NCBI RefSeq assembly: GCF_019320115.1
Contig: NC_089589.1
Coordinates: 21,290,580-21,354,579 of the forward strand
Length of the DNA: 64,000 nt
Direction: 5' to 3'
Source of the DNA: Miscanthus floridulus
Taxonomy: Eukaryota > Streptophyta > Magnoliopsida > Poales > Poaceae
Within the stretch, counting starts at the first letter, position 1, and each line of letters opens with the position of its first letter. The position numbers and the translations under genes were made by a program. The notes under the pieces are model-generated. The model was not told the DNA's origin, did no database searches, and saw nothing but the letters and a program-made list of their open reading frames with translations. Of the stretch, positions 1 through 11,327 are shown piece after piece.

Positions 1-134
1 GTTACACACTCACGTCCGTAGCGCGGTGCGGCAGGACCAGCAATAATGGTCCTGTGACCGGGCGGGAGCATTGCCGCGCATTCTACCTGATCCGCGGCGC
101 GGCAGCTCTGGACACATCAGTGTTCAGGGTCAGT

Positions 135-395
135 TCCTCCCAAATTCCCAACTTTGACACTATGTAAAAAGAAGATTCACCGTCACATCAAACTTGTGGT
201 ACATGTATGGAGTACTAAATGTTGACGAAATCAAAAACTAATTACACAGTTTGGTTGTACTTTGCGAGACGAACGTTTTGAGCCTAATTAGTCAACGATT
301 GAACAATTATTACCAAATACAAACAAAATGCTACCGTGCTTCTGCCGTTGCTACAGTGAATTTGCCGGCACCAATTCGGTGCAACTAAACGTGCC
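135..395. repeat. Dispersed grass MITE-like fragment
   Basis: The stretch contains landmarks of a very common grass repeat: GTCACATCAAA, then CTAATTACACAGTTTG, then GCGAGACGAA followed by GAGCCTAATTAG, and ends in a CTACAGTGAA-type block. The order and spacing of these blocks match my memory of that family. I see only one end and no clear target duplication, so it is probably a truncated copy. No coding potential is evident. Confidence 0.45.
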
Positions 396-399
396 AGTG

Positions 400-879
400 G
401 TCTTGGTCCCTGTCACGTCATTACTCCTACCGCGCCCACATGTATGTGAATAGACGTGGCAGAAAAGTCGTTAGTTCGAAAAAAAATAAACAGCGTTATA
501 TTTAAAAATAATTTTAAAAAAGTGTTAAAAATAAAATAAAAATTCCAGCCGAGCAAAGGTCCCTCGGTCCATGGCCTCCAAGGAAGCCACAACGATCTTG
601 CTAGAGAGATCTAAGCACCCAGGGGACATTTCAAATCTTTCATCGTGGGTAGTTGTCTGACACCTGAGGAGGAATTCTGCAACGTCAGCTTTAGCAAGCA
701 TTGCTCCTCCACTCCACTCAGCAATGTTCACACCTTCTAGGGCATGACAAGGGGTTTAGATGTGACAGTGTTCCATGGATATTAGGGCATGACAAGACAT
801 TACTCTGGGCTCATATCAGCGGGTCTAGAAACCGGCAGCATTGCCTTTTGCCGAATCTGATTTGAACAGTGATGTTGGG
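400..879. other. Intergenic DNA upstream of the WAK gene, with short direct repeats
   Basis: No gene is supported here. A 35-bp block starting GGGTTTAGATGTGACAGTG lies at 752-786 and recurs identically at 1829-1863, on the other side of the hAT element. A shorter block, TAGGGCATGACAAG, occurs at about 739 and 783. A 68-codon minus-strand open frame at 525-731 resembles no family I know and could be a decayed exon or chance. Confidence 0.4.
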
Positions 880-1823
880 CAGTGGCGAAGCTAGAGCCAA
901 ATACATGGGTGCGAGTAAAGTTTAAACTTTTAACAAAATTTTAGATATAATTCGTAAATTTTGACGGTTTCATGTTTTTTTTAAAATATCATATTTTTTA
1001 AATGTTACCATATCCTATAACACGAGTTTGTACATATCTTGGCGATTTTTTTTTCTAAGAGACCTGGATAGAAGCGTACCCTTATATACACGGGCGCATA
1101 CTTATCCCTATAAACACAGGCACATACATTTTATCTCTATAAACACCTCTGAAATACTAAGTTGGACTGGCAAATTTCGAGATTGACGAAGTCATCGTAG
1201 ATGTCTCGCTATTGACGTGCACATCTTTTACCAGCGAAGAAGTGGGACGGGCATGTCCACATGCATTATTTGTCATGGCTCTGACTGCTTTCTCTAGTGC
1301 ACGAAGGCACACGAGCTGGTGAAACAAAAAATAGTAATTCTAGTGGCTTCTCTGGTTCATTTTAATAAGATAGATAGAAATGGCTTTCTACTATAGTACA
1401 CTGAGGAGCCAGAGCCATAGCTTAATCTAGTTGAAGCTCTACCAAATGGAAACTTAGACAAAAAAAAGATGGGTGCACAATTTTATTTTCGGTATATGAT
1501 TTTGCACTGAAGCTAAAATGCAAAAATGTGAGAAAAGCTAAAATACGTTGGTTTCAACAGTGGAGTATAATATACTTTTTGCATGCAACTATTAGGACTT
1601 TGGCTTTGTTTAATCAACCGAGCTAGGGATATATGATATGCTTGATAGCTGGCATGGGATTAACACTCTTCTTTTGCCGCTCAACCTTGGTTTGCTGGAT
1701 CTGTGGGTGCATTAATTTTTGGCAAGGGGTGCACATGTGGTAAAAAAATGATAGTTCGCACTAAGTTTTAATTTTGGCGTGGGTGCATCTGCACCCACTG
1801 TCACATACACAACTTCGCCCCTG
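880..1823. mobile_element. Non-autonomous hAT element, 944 bp
   Basis: It begins CAGTGGCGAAGC and ends GCTTCG-like on the opposite strand (right end ...AACTTCGCCCCTG, whose reverse complement starts CAGGGGCGAAG). It is flanked by 8-bp direct repeats, ATGTTGGG at 872-879 and ACGTTGGG at 1824-1831, with one mismatch. An 8-bp duplication plus CAGNGGCG termini is characteristic of hAT elements. There is no transposase ORF. The interior (about 1040-1330) holds a second dispersed-repeat-like segment (CTCTGAAATACTAAG...GATTGACGAAGTCA). Confidence 0.75.
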
Positions 1824-2294
1824 ACGTTGGGTTTAGATGTGACAGTGTTCCATGGATATTAGGTTGTGATAGTTCCATATTCTATACACATTTTCAGTAT
1901 TATACGAGGAAATAGTCCATCCGTCTAAAAAAGAATGTCACTATAACGCACATCGCGAGGAGTTAATGCAACCTGTTTTCCCAATGTACATAGATTTAAA
2001 ACAAAAAAAGATCCACGTGTTTGATTGGGTTTCTTATGATTGATGCGTGCGTCCGACAAGGACAAGGATTAGTCTGCACTGGGGGTCTGTTTCAATTCAG
2101 ACAATGTGCAAGATGCTGACACTGACAGGCAAACTGTTAGACAATTAGGCATTTTAATGGTCAATTTAATCCATAAATAAGCAGGTTCGTGCTAACCAGC
2201 ATGCAAATATGACATATTCATCGATGCAGTAAGTTCCTCTGCAGTTGCCCTGAAGTTGAGTCACCGGCGGTAGGTGACAGGTCCCCGTTCCACT

Positions 2295-2302
2295 TTTATA
2301 TC
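2295..2302 (+). promoter_or_regulatory. Candidate TATA box of the WAK gene
   Basis: TTTATATC lies about 100 bp upstream of the chosen ATG (2401). That spacing allows a TATA box, a start site some 30 bp downstream and a short leader. It is the only reasonable TATA-like string close to the gene. No transcript data support it. Confidence 0.25.
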
Positions 2303-2400
2303 GGATCATGACCTCTGGACAGATGCTCAGACAAGTAGCTTACGGAGAGAGCAGAGCTCCCAGTCCATCAACAGCTCAAGAAGACTAGTTAGTGTCGGTC

Positions 2401-5400
2401 ATGACATCCCACTCATCAGCACTAGTAGCAGGACTAGTGTGTCTCAGTGCGGTGGTGGTCGTGGTGGCGATGTCGTCATGGCTCGCCGCCGCCTCCGCCG
2501 CCGGAGAGGGTAGTATTGGTGGTGCGGAATGTGAAACATCATGCGGCGGCGTAGACATTCCTTTCCCGTTCGGAATGGGACCTGATCACTGCTGGCTGCT
2601 GGGATTTGAAATCTCGTGTATGGACACCGGCAACGGCGTCCTTAAGCCGTTCCTGGTTACCAGGAAACGAAAAGGTGCTGAAGTGGAGGTCCTCAACATC
2701 TCTCTGGAGCAAGGTGAAGTGAAGGTGCTCCACCCTATCTCTTCGTACTGCTACGACGCTGCATCCGGGATGATGGTGGCCAGCGAGTGGGGCTGGAGAT
2801 TGACCAATTACAGTTTCTCCAGCACGGCCAACAAGTTCACGGTGGTTGGGTGCCGGGTGCTGGCGTACATATACATCGGCAAGACCCGAGGGAGAAACAT
2901 TTCTGCTAGTGCTTTGTACCAGACCGGGTGCCTGACCAGGTGCTTTCGCGGCATGATGTCCCTAAACCCTTGCTCCGGGATGGGCTGCTGCCAGACGGCC
3001 ATCCCCAAGGGTCTCAAGTATTACCAGGTGGAGTTCGACCGTCGGTTGAACACGTCAGGGATCGGCGACCTTGGTCGCTGCAGCTTCGCGGTGCTCATGG
3101 ACTCGTCCAACTTCACGTCGTCGACCTCCAGCTCCAACAGCATCTCCTCGCCGGAGTTCATCAATAATGACTCGTCATCGGCATTCAACAGCTCCCGTGG
3201 TGGAAAGGCGCCGGTGGTCCTTGACTGGTCCATCGGATTTGAAGACTGCAAGACGGCAGTCAGAAACCCTGATTACGCGTGCCGTAGCAGCAACAGCTTC
3301 TGCTCTGACTCAACCAGCGGACTAGGCTACATCTGCAAGTGCAACCAAGGTTTCCACGGCAACCCTTACCTTCGTAACGGCTGCCAAGGTGAATCCACTT
3401 TCCTAGCATCTTTGTTGTACTATCTCACAATCCTTTATGCATGCCATAATACGGAGTCTGTTGTAACTATATTTTTAAAAACTTTATCAAAACATAGCCT
3501 TCTTCAATCTCATTTTGTTCAGCATATTTTTTCCAACAATAATAATCTTTAAACGGTTTGGAATCAAGCTTTTAAAAATTTAAACAACAAAAAAATTTCA
3601 TGCATGCATATGTGTCAAGTGATTGGTAGATGTCAGATTGAATTAAGTAGTTAAATAAGTGCTGATTGTAATGTAGATAGACCAAGTAGTCTATATACAT
3701 GGTTCCCACATAAGCAGTCTATAGTTAGTATTATTTGTTGACAATATCCAGCCAACAAGTAGTCCATAAGGTGAGTTCCATCAAAGATTAAATAATTTTG
3801 TATACAACCAACTCCTCCACCTACACCAGAGCAAGAAAGAGGGCGGAGAGAGAAAATAAACATTTCTTTATTTCTTATAGGTAGTCCATATGTCTATGGA
3901 CTTTCTGTGAACTGCTATATGATTATCTCCACAGTAGGTCAGCTAGTTGGTAGAGAATATTTATTCTAATGGACTACTTTACTGTCACATTGTGGCTGCT
4001 CTTATACATGAAGTTTTAACTCGGAAGCGGACTGAGTTGCAACTGTTTTTGTTTTAGTTGTAAGTGCACGTGTGTTGGTTGTAGTTGCGCGTGAGAGGCA
4101 ACTTAATTTAAGAAAAAACAAACATAAGGTGCGCGGGAGAAACAAACATAAGGTTCGTGGATATAAACTAGATAGAGATTATATATATATGATCCTTTGG
4201 CATGCTTTTGGACATATACATGTTATGTTTAATAACTGGATGTTCTATTGCAGATATTGATGAGTGCCTTGACCGTACACAATACCCATGCCACGGAGTG
4301 TGCACGAATACAGATGGTTCATTCACTTGTGATTGTCCTACGGGCACCCGAGGAGATGCATCTAATGGAGAATGCCACAAAGATCCCTTTCCTCCACGAG
4401 CACAGGTGGCCGCTGGTACGAGCATTTTTCTTAAGCTGCAACACTTCGATTTTTATTTATGGAAAGCTTGCAGGTTCACATGTTGAGCTCAGTTTGGCTT
4501 GCTGTCGAATTAATTTGATTTTTACTACAAATAAAATAGACACATAATACCCTTAAAATCCAACGGAGATACTCTTTGGGGATCCCAAATTTGTTTCACC
4601 GGTACTTCGAAGTTGTAGAAGCACATTCAGGCCTTCAGATTTAGTACGTTGCTGCTACACATAGGGAGTCGGACCACAATTCACTCGATGTAATAACAAC
4701 TAAAGAATTAACTTGCTCAATTGCACGGCTAGACTTTGTATGTCATCATTTCTTTATACAAGTCCTACTACCTCCAATGGTATTTTAGAATTATTATATT
4801 ATATATTGTTATTAAGAGCATCTCTATAATTTTTGTAAAACAACACTCTAATTTAGTTTTTTTTCTTGCAAAAAGAGGAAAAATCCTCTCTGACAGTTTT
4901 GTAAAGCAACTCCATATGGTCGGCCCTGTTTGGTCTGGCTCCTTACTTTTTATTTCATTATTCCCCAATCTTTCAAATAATTTTACTTAATTTTTTTATT
5001 TATAATGCTTTCACTTTGGTCATTATTGCATTAAAGCTTCCACTTTGGTCATGATTGCATTAAAGCTTTCAAGGTATGCGCTACATCTTGTTTGTTTTTA
5101 ATATAATATATAACCTCCTGTGCCCGATTAAATCATTTTCTATAAAGTTTAAAACAGATTGGAGCCACAGAAAAACAAAAAACTACAGTATCCTTCATCA
5201 GTCTTTAGTTCCATCTTTTAGTTCCAAGCTAATCGGTTTTGCCTATTAAAATTTACTACTCCACTCAATTGAACCCCATTATTTGCTCCATGACTTAATC
5301 ACTACTATGAACACATTTTTCAAAGGCAGGCCTAACATGTTAATATAACCTGCCTCTAGCAAGGCGCCTGTGTTAATCAAGATTTTCATTGGTAGGGAAC

Positions 5401-8400
5401 TTGTGGGTCTCTGAAAATGAATTTGGCAAATAAAATAAGCTGTTAGCCTAGCTAGCATGTTGTGCGAGCTCACTAAGCCCACCGTGGAGGTCCGCCATCT
5501 TCATCACCGAGTATGATGCCAAGATCTTGCAGGATTTGTCTCATCCTCGGGTATCGCAGGATCCGCCTAAACCTCGCCGAATCAGTGAGCTGCCAAGCCA
5601 CACCGCCACGTCGACCCACCTAGATCTAACAAGCTACCATGCCGTGCCACCATGCGAACCTATCTTGATTCACCCCAAGAAACCATGCCGTGTTGCCATG
5701 CCGATCCACCTAGATTCAAACTCGGTGAGGACAGGGAGATGTTTGGACACAAAGATGAATCCTAGCTAGGGTGTACCACATCTATGTTGCTTCCTCACCG
5801 CCCTCATTGAGGTGCTCCATATCTGTGCCGCCCACCTCGAGGTAGATCTCATCCACGATACTCGAAATCTCGATTGGTGGCCACCAGGAAAGAGAGGGTC
5901 GGCAACCACATGGAGGCGAAGGGACAACCGCACGTCATCGAAATGCCTTCGGTCCACAACCCAGCTGGGCCGTCGCTGATAAGAGGGTGGTGAGAGAAAG
6001 GGCCCTCCACTAGATCTGCCCTTGGCCACCCCTGCCGGATCATGGTGGCTCGAGAAAGGGCTGGCCACGCTGCATGGGCCTTTTGGATCTTCCTTCACCC
6101 TTGGTTGTCTGCGCCACCGTGCCTTTGTCTCAGCCACTCCCTGGTCATGCCTCTACGCTTGGCGACTGCCTCCCGCCCCCCCCCCCCCCCCCCCCCCCCC
6201 GCACACCAAGGCCATGCCTTGCTCCTCGCACACTCTGCCATGCCACACCTTGCAAGCGGAGAGAAGAGGGAGGGTGGGTGTTGTGGGGAAGAAGAAGAAG
6301 AAGAAGAGGGAGGGATGTCGGCTGTGGGGGAGAAGACGGAGGGCGACTATGGGGGAGATGGACTATCGAGGTAGGGTTCTCTATCCTTCCTTATATATCT
6401 GAGGTGTTAAAATGGATTGTTGGGCTGCACCTCAATTGACAAAAGCTCTCTTAAGAGTTCTGCCTTGGAAAATGACTTCCATTCTTAGAGGCAGACCTCT
6501 CCCAACTACATTAATTGATTTACAAAGGTGGGGTGCCTCAAAAAATGGTTGGTCTCCCTCAGTAAATAAAATGGCATGTCTCCTAAAAATTGGTTTTGTG
6601 CTAGTGAATGTGGGTTTGACTTCCAAGAGTGCGCTCTAGTGCCTTTGAGGAAAAATAAATGTGATACAGTTAAGCTCTAGAAGTGGATTTAATCTAAGAC
6701 AAGTTCTTAGGCCGAGAGTTAATTTAAGAGGAGCAGTATATATATGTCTATTTTGTACAACTTCACTCCCTAAGTTTTAGCTCTAGCTTCTAATTCTCCA
6801 CTACTATAGGAGGCCGATCACAGTTGGTTCGAAAACCCCCATCACCGCCAATTTTGGGCCTAGGCAGTGAATTGTTGACGGTGATGATCAAGGTCATCAC
6901 CGCCGGTTCATAACCAGTTGTGATATGATGCTAACACCACTGCATTGGCGTATACTCCGTCAGTGTACAGGTCATGATCACCGTTGCCTTGATGCATGGG
7001 CAGTCTGTGTCCTGGTCATGTCCACCATCGCTTTGGCGGACGAGACGTCTGTGTCGAGGTCATGATCATCGTCACTTTGGAGTACAATACGCCTGTGATG
7101 ATCCTATAATTGGTGACGGTTTACTAAATGACTCGGCGGTGATGATGTTTTGATCCCCACCCTATCGTATGTTACACCTGTTGCGTTGATGATTGGTTCA
7201 CCATCGTGGTACAGTCCGACGGTGATGAGAAGTTTTATGACCAACGGTGAGTGGTATGATGCGGTGGTGATGAGCAAACGATAAATGGTGGTTCTATGCA
7301 TAGCCGACGGTGATGGAATGGTCTTCAGGTTTTCACAATATATTTGTTTATTCAGATGGACCTCAATAGCTCACTGAACACACCATACATATATAATCAT
7401 TAAATCCATACATCATATCCACAAATAAGTGTACTTTTAACAATAGCAATCCACGCTAACATATCAAGTGTGTAAATTGATGTACTAACACAAGCTGCCA
7501 TTTGATTACATGATAAGGCACTGATATCTACAAACTTACATAACAAAAACGAGCTAGTTATGCTCTTGCTATGTGCCACTAGTGCCTGCAAAGCAAGGTA
7601 AATATAATGAGTGCAACCTTCAGATTGTGGTAGCCAATGCACCATACAACCCCTCCTCTTGATCTCTGAAATAATCCTTACCAGAGACTCGTTTTTGGGC
7701 TCCTGGCACAATATTATTCAATTCGAAGCCATAGCATGAAATTTGTTACAAAGGAGGAGAATTAATAATATTCAACACACTATTTTTTTTGTTACTAAGC
7801 TAAAATTAGCCTATATATAGAATCAAAAGAACTGTCTACCTAGAAAAACACATGTCGTAACAACAAGATACAACAATTGCAACTTTTCTACTCTGCTAAT
7901 GAATCGATTATAGACAATACAACTAGTGACCATGGCTAGCAATTATATACTCTCCATTTTGAATTATAAGTCGTTTTGGTCTTTTATATACATGATTTTT
8001 GTTATGCATCTAAATATATACGTTATTTGTAGACACATATATAGTAAAGCTATGAATCTAGAGAAGGCAAAACGATTTTCAATTTCGAATAGAGGGAGTA
8101 GTAATTTTGATAGATTGTTCACCATAGTTTCTATAGTGTCTACATAATGCTTTTTCTCGGTCAACTGAACATGGATACATTATTAATTAATTTCCGATTA
8201 CCATATCTCTCCAGGAATTTGGGCCGGACTTTTGGTTGCCCTGATTGCTTTTCTTTCCACCCAAGTTTTCCGCCACAAGGCGAGCAAGAAAAGACGACGC
8301 TACTTTGAGCAACACGGAGGCCGGATGTTATTGCGAATTCTCGAAACAGATGACAACAACATCGCCTTCACCTTATACGACAGAGGAGACCTAGTGAAGG

Positions 8401-9341
8401 CCACACGTGGCTTTCACAAGGCCAACATCGTCGGGGAAGGAGCACATGGCACCGTCTACAAGGCCACCCTCGGCACTGCCACTGTCGCGGTGAAGCGATG
8501 CAAGCAGATCGACAAGAGCAGGACGGATGAGTTCGTCCAGGAGCTGGTCGTGCTCTGCCGCGTCAGCCACCCAAACATCGTCAGGCTCCTCGGCTGCTGC
8601 CTCCATTTCGAGGCGCCCATGCTCGTGTACGAGTTCGTGCCCAACGGGACCCTGAGCGATCTGCTCCACGGCAGGCCTCGGCGCCGGGTAGTGACGCTGC
8701 CAACCCGGCTGAGGATCGCCGCGGAGACCGCGGAGGCCCTCAAGCACCTGCACTCGCCGCCGCACCCGACGCTCCACGGCGACGTCAAGCCGCAGAACAT
8801 TCTGCTCGGCGACGGATGGGTCGCTAAGGTGTCCGACTTTGGGTGCTCAACTATCAACGACAACGTGCAGGTGGTGCCCAAGGGCACGCTGGCCTACCTT
8901 GACCCTCAGTTTCTACAGGACTTCCAGATAACCGAGAAGACCGACGTCTACAGCTTCGGGGTCGTGCTGATTGAGCTCTTGACTGGTAAGAACCCACAGG
9001 CCAAAGAATGGAAGAACCTGACCACAACGTTTCAGGACAGGATGGGAAATGGCACTCTTGGTGATCTTCTAGACGCTGACATAGTCGAGGAAGGGAGCAT
9101 GGGACTGATATATGCAGCTGCCAAGCTAGTGAGCCGATGTATCGCTGCTCCGGGTAATGCAAGGCCGGCCATGGGACAGGTCGCTGTGGAGCTTCGGCAA
9201 TTTTCTGATGAAATGCCGGAAAGCCCTGAGGCGCGAGCGGCTCTCGAGGTTGAGGATGGCAGGTATAGCTACACTGCTACTGAGGTTGAAACTACTGGAT
9301 TTTCTAATCTTCCTGCACTGAGCACAGAACTCGCCCGATGA
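2401..9341 (+). CDS. Wall-associated receptor-like kinase (WAK), exons 2401-3388, 4254-4415, 8215-9341
   Basis: The gene encodes a predicted 758-residue plasma-membrane receptor kinase of the WAK family, which binds pectin and related wall fragments and signals in growth and defence. Exon 1 gives a signal peptide (hydrophobic core LVCLSAVVVVVAM), a cysteine-rich GUB_WAK_bind domain (CETSCGGVDIPFPFGMG), a WAK-associated region and an EGF-like segment ending NGCQ. Exon 2 is a calcium-binding EGF module (DIDECLDRTQYPC...CDCPTGTRG). Exon 3 starts with a membrane helix (GLLVALIAFLSTQVF), then the kinase: GEGAHGTVYKA loop, VAVKRCKQ lysine, HGDVKPQNILL catalytic loop, DFG, and GTLAYLDPQFL. All three junctions use GT/AG and keep frame (phase 1 at both introns). 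An upstream GTG extends the frame, but ATG at 2401 places the signal peptide correctly. The catalytic loop has HGD, not HRD, so it is a non-RD kinase. Intron 2 (3.8 kb) is filled with repeats. The stop lies 266 bp before a CACTA element. No disabling change is seen. Confidence 0.93.
4816..4945. repeat. GAGCATCTC-type MITE fragment in WAK intron 2
   Basis: The sequence TAA|GAGCATCTCTATAA resembles the terminus of the PIF/Harbinger-type MITEs seen better at 52046-52278. The far end (GGCTCCTTA) matches only weakly, so the copy is degenerate or truncated. Confidence 0.3.
5270..6760. repeat. Degenerate repeat block in WAK intron 2 with poly-C run
   Basis: This intron segment has a GC-rich core (about 5480-6390) between AT-rich shoulders with GCCTCTAGCAAGG and GAGGCAGACCTCTCCC motifs, of a kind found in degenerate CACTA-like elements of grasses. 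A run of 25 C residues lies at 6176-6200 and a GAA-rich stretch at about 6287-6310. Overlapping open frames on both strands of the core (for example 5766-6137 and 6022-6439) look like composition effects. I cannot assign the element with certainty. Confidence 0.3.
6799..7323 (+). mobile_element. CACTA-type terminal fragment in WAK intron 2
   Basis: It opens CACTACTATAGGAGGCC, a CACTA-like terminus, and continues with repeated, partly inverted GGTGATGATC and CATCACCGCC motifs as in subterminal binding-site arrays. The same arrangement recurs at 54712-55270, including a shared segment reading TTTACTAAATGACTCGGCGG here and TTACTAAAGGATTCGACGG there. No matching right end was found, so it is probably a fragment. 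The following 0.6 kb (7324-7940) carries no recognisable feature. Confidence 0.45.
7950..8098. mobile_element. Stowaway-type MITE in WAK intron 2
   Basis: The element starts CTCTCCATTTTGAATTATAA and ends with the inverted form (TTTCGAATAGAGGGAG), flanked by TA dinucleotides at 7948-7949 and 8099-8100. The CTCCCTCC...AATTATAAGTCGTTTTG terminus and TA duplication are the hallmark of Stowaway (Tc1/mariner) MITEs. It ends about 115 bp before the splice acceptor of WAK exon 3. Confidence 0.8.
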
Positions 9342-9649
9342 TTTGGAACGGAGAGTTTATTGCTAAAGCCTACGTTAATTGTGTCATTATTTGGCACAGT
9401 CGCGTCCTGTTATATGTCTTTTCTGTGTTTGTTACAGCAGTTCATGGAATGCTTGGTGCACCGTCCTCCGTCCATCTAATGACAATGATGGAAACGGCCA
9501 CCAAAACTGTAATAATCTGCATCACATTTGCCTGCAGACAGTTATGGATGACGACTTCCCGTCAATCAGAGCTTCTTTCTACAATTGATAGAATATAACC
9601 CTACACGCACTAGTAGAGAACAGACCTTTGATTCTCGGTCAAAATGGGC

Positions 9650-9935
9650 TCTAGTCCCGGCATTTTTTGCGTCCGGGACTAGAGAGATCTTTAGTCCCGG
9701 TTGGTGGATCCAACCGGGACTAAAGGTCTCTGCCCAACGGCTACTGCGCCAGACAGAGGTGGCAGGGACCTTTAGTCCCGGTTGGAGCCACCAACCGGGA
9801 GTAAAAGTCTAGTCCCGGTTGGTGGCTCCAACCGGGAGTAAAGGTCTACTCCCGGCCCGTGGCTGCGCCGGGGGTTGGAAAGTTACCTTTAGTCCCGGTT
9901 GGAGCCACCAATCGGGACTAAAGGTCCCCCTTTAT
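9650..9935. repeat. Left subterminal repeat array of the CACTA element
   Basis: Four to five copies of a palindromic module built from TTTAGTCCCGGTTGG and its complement CCAACCGGGACTAAA lie between the terminus and a TTTATATCCCGG TATA-like site at about 9929. In En/Spm elements such subterminal motifs are the binding sites of the element's own TnpA-type protein. Here they also sit just upstream of the probable left promoter. Confidence 0.8.
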
Positions 9936-10211
9936 ATCCCGGCCGTCTCCTTCCTCCTCCCCGAGCCCAAGCTCAGCACATTTTGAAGCTCACTGCACTA
10001 GTGTTCTTGCTTCCTTCCTCCATTGTTCCTCCATCCATTCTTCGATTCCTCCGTCGATTTCTTCGATTCCTCCGTCGATTCTTCACTTGTAAAGGTTACC
10101 AATCTCATACTCTCATTTTTCATCATTGTCTTATCTCATTTTGTTCAATATATATATATGGTTCTTTATTGTGGTTTTTTTTTCATTTGTAAGCAATTTG
10201 AGCTCAAAATC

Positions 10212-10798
10212 ACTTCAAGCTTGCATATTTACATGAAAGAAGGTTAAAGTAGCTAGTTGAACTTGCGGACCGTGTTCATCTCGGCGAGCATGTTCTCTGC
10301 CGAGCGGTAACGGACGTCAAGGAGGAGCTTTGATTCTACGAGGGAGAGCGGCAACAGTCGTGGAAGACCGTGTTCCCTTCCTCGTAGAATCGGAGCTCTT
10401 CCGTGGTCAAGTACGGTGCCGTCCGCTGGAGAAATGCTCACCGAGATGATCACGTAAGCAAGATCAACTAGTACGGATGGTTATTTATTCACACGTCCCG
10501 ATATCGTCGTAGTAGTCTATCAATCACCGTACCCAAACGTAGTATATATATAAATATAAACGATAATCGATTGTTATGTGTGTACACTCCCATTCTTCTG
10601 TTAATTTGCGAAAATATCATGTGAATTACTTACCTGCCGCAGTAAAAGACGAGAACACAATGACCATGGCCACGGCCATGAAAAATGCCAACGACACAAC
10701 ACTAGCAACTTTCTCGACAAGCAGAGTAGTGTTAAACGCTCTGGAAACCTTTAAACTTCAAGCTTGCATATTTACATGAAGGAAGGTTAAAGTAGCTA
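10212..10798. repeat. 44-bp direct repeats bracketing the hairpin segment
   Basis: The block beginning ACTTCAAGCTTGCATATTTA at 10212-10255 recurs at 10755-10798 with a single A/G difference. The two copies are 543 bp apart and enclose the long hairpin and a short AT-rich stretch. This looks like a duplication or insertion that carried the hairpin into the CACTA leader. Confidence 0.8.
10253..10471. other. Long imperfect inverted repeat (hairpin) in the CACTA leader
   Basis: The left arm (10253-10343) and right arm (10380-10471) are imperfect reverse complements over about 91 bp with a 36-bp loop. Matching blocks include CTAGTTGA/TCAACTAG at the base, TCATCTCGG and GAGCAT in the middle, and GATTCTACGAGG/CCTCGTAGAATC next to the loop. 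A transcript from the upstream CACTA promoter would fold into a long stem like an inverted-repeat small-RNA precursor. The minus-strand open frame across it (10253-10453) is probably incidental. Function is inference only. Confidence 0.75.
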
Positions 10799-10917
10799 TT
10801 AAAAACTAGTATTCACCGTTCATTTATAGCATGCATAGCACACTTCATTGTTTAGAGATATAGAGAATTTTAGAGTTTTTTAATTTTATTTGTTTAAAAA
10901 ATGAGTATAGAGAGTAG

Positions 10918-11327
10918 ATGGCAACTGCTTCCGGGTCCTCGGCCTCTCATGGGTTTCCAAAGCGACTTAGGCCGGGCCTCCCACTCATTGCATGCGGCAA
11001 GTGTTGTGATGAGACGAAGATTGTGATGGAGTACCGAGTGAAGAAGAAGGGTCCCAACAAGGGTCGCATTTTCTACAAGTGTCCGGATCGCAATGTGAGT
11101 TATTTTATCGTATTTAATGACTATGGTTAGTTTATACCTATTTTCATGATGGTTGTGATTAAAGTTCTAATTTTCTGTTTTAATTTTAGTGGAATGGCAT
11201 TGGATATTCAGGCTTCTACTGGGAGGAAGAGTATGTTGAACTTGTGCAAAAATATCTTGCACAACAGGCAGATATGGCGGCTAATGAGGCAGTGATCCAG
11301 CCGAAGAAGCCCAAAGATGTTGAATAA
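10918..11327 (+). CDS. Small zf-GRF zinc-finger protein inside the CACTA element (exons 10918-11094, 11190-11327)
   Basis: The two exons join at a clean GT/AG intron (GTGAGT donor, TTTTAG acceptor) to give 104 residues. Residues 20-75 resemble a GRF-type zinc finger: a CGKC pair, then a basic stretch, then GRIFYKCPDRN, followed after the splice by an aromatic SGFYWEEEY segment where the family usually has a Cys-x-Phe-Phe-x-Trp motif. The fourth cysteine is not apparent. zf-GRF domains bind single-stranded nucleic acid in DNA repair and topoisomerase proteins; what this one binds is unknown. It sits between the hairpin and the transposase, on the same strand, and is the only element gene without a stop or frameshift. 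It is either a CACTA accessory gene or a captured host fragment. Confidence 0.65.

Noticed and set aside
2274..2513. 79-codon ORF overlapping the start of WAK
   Set aside because: It is an out-of-frame shadow of the WAK leader and signal-peptide exon.
8391..9162. Long minus-strand ORFs across the kinase exon
   Set aside because: GC-rich antisense shadows of a well-supported kinase domain.
10253..10471. Identity of the CACTA hairpin with rice miR820
   Set aside because: The arms do not contain the miR820 sequence as I remember it; only the genomic setting is alike.
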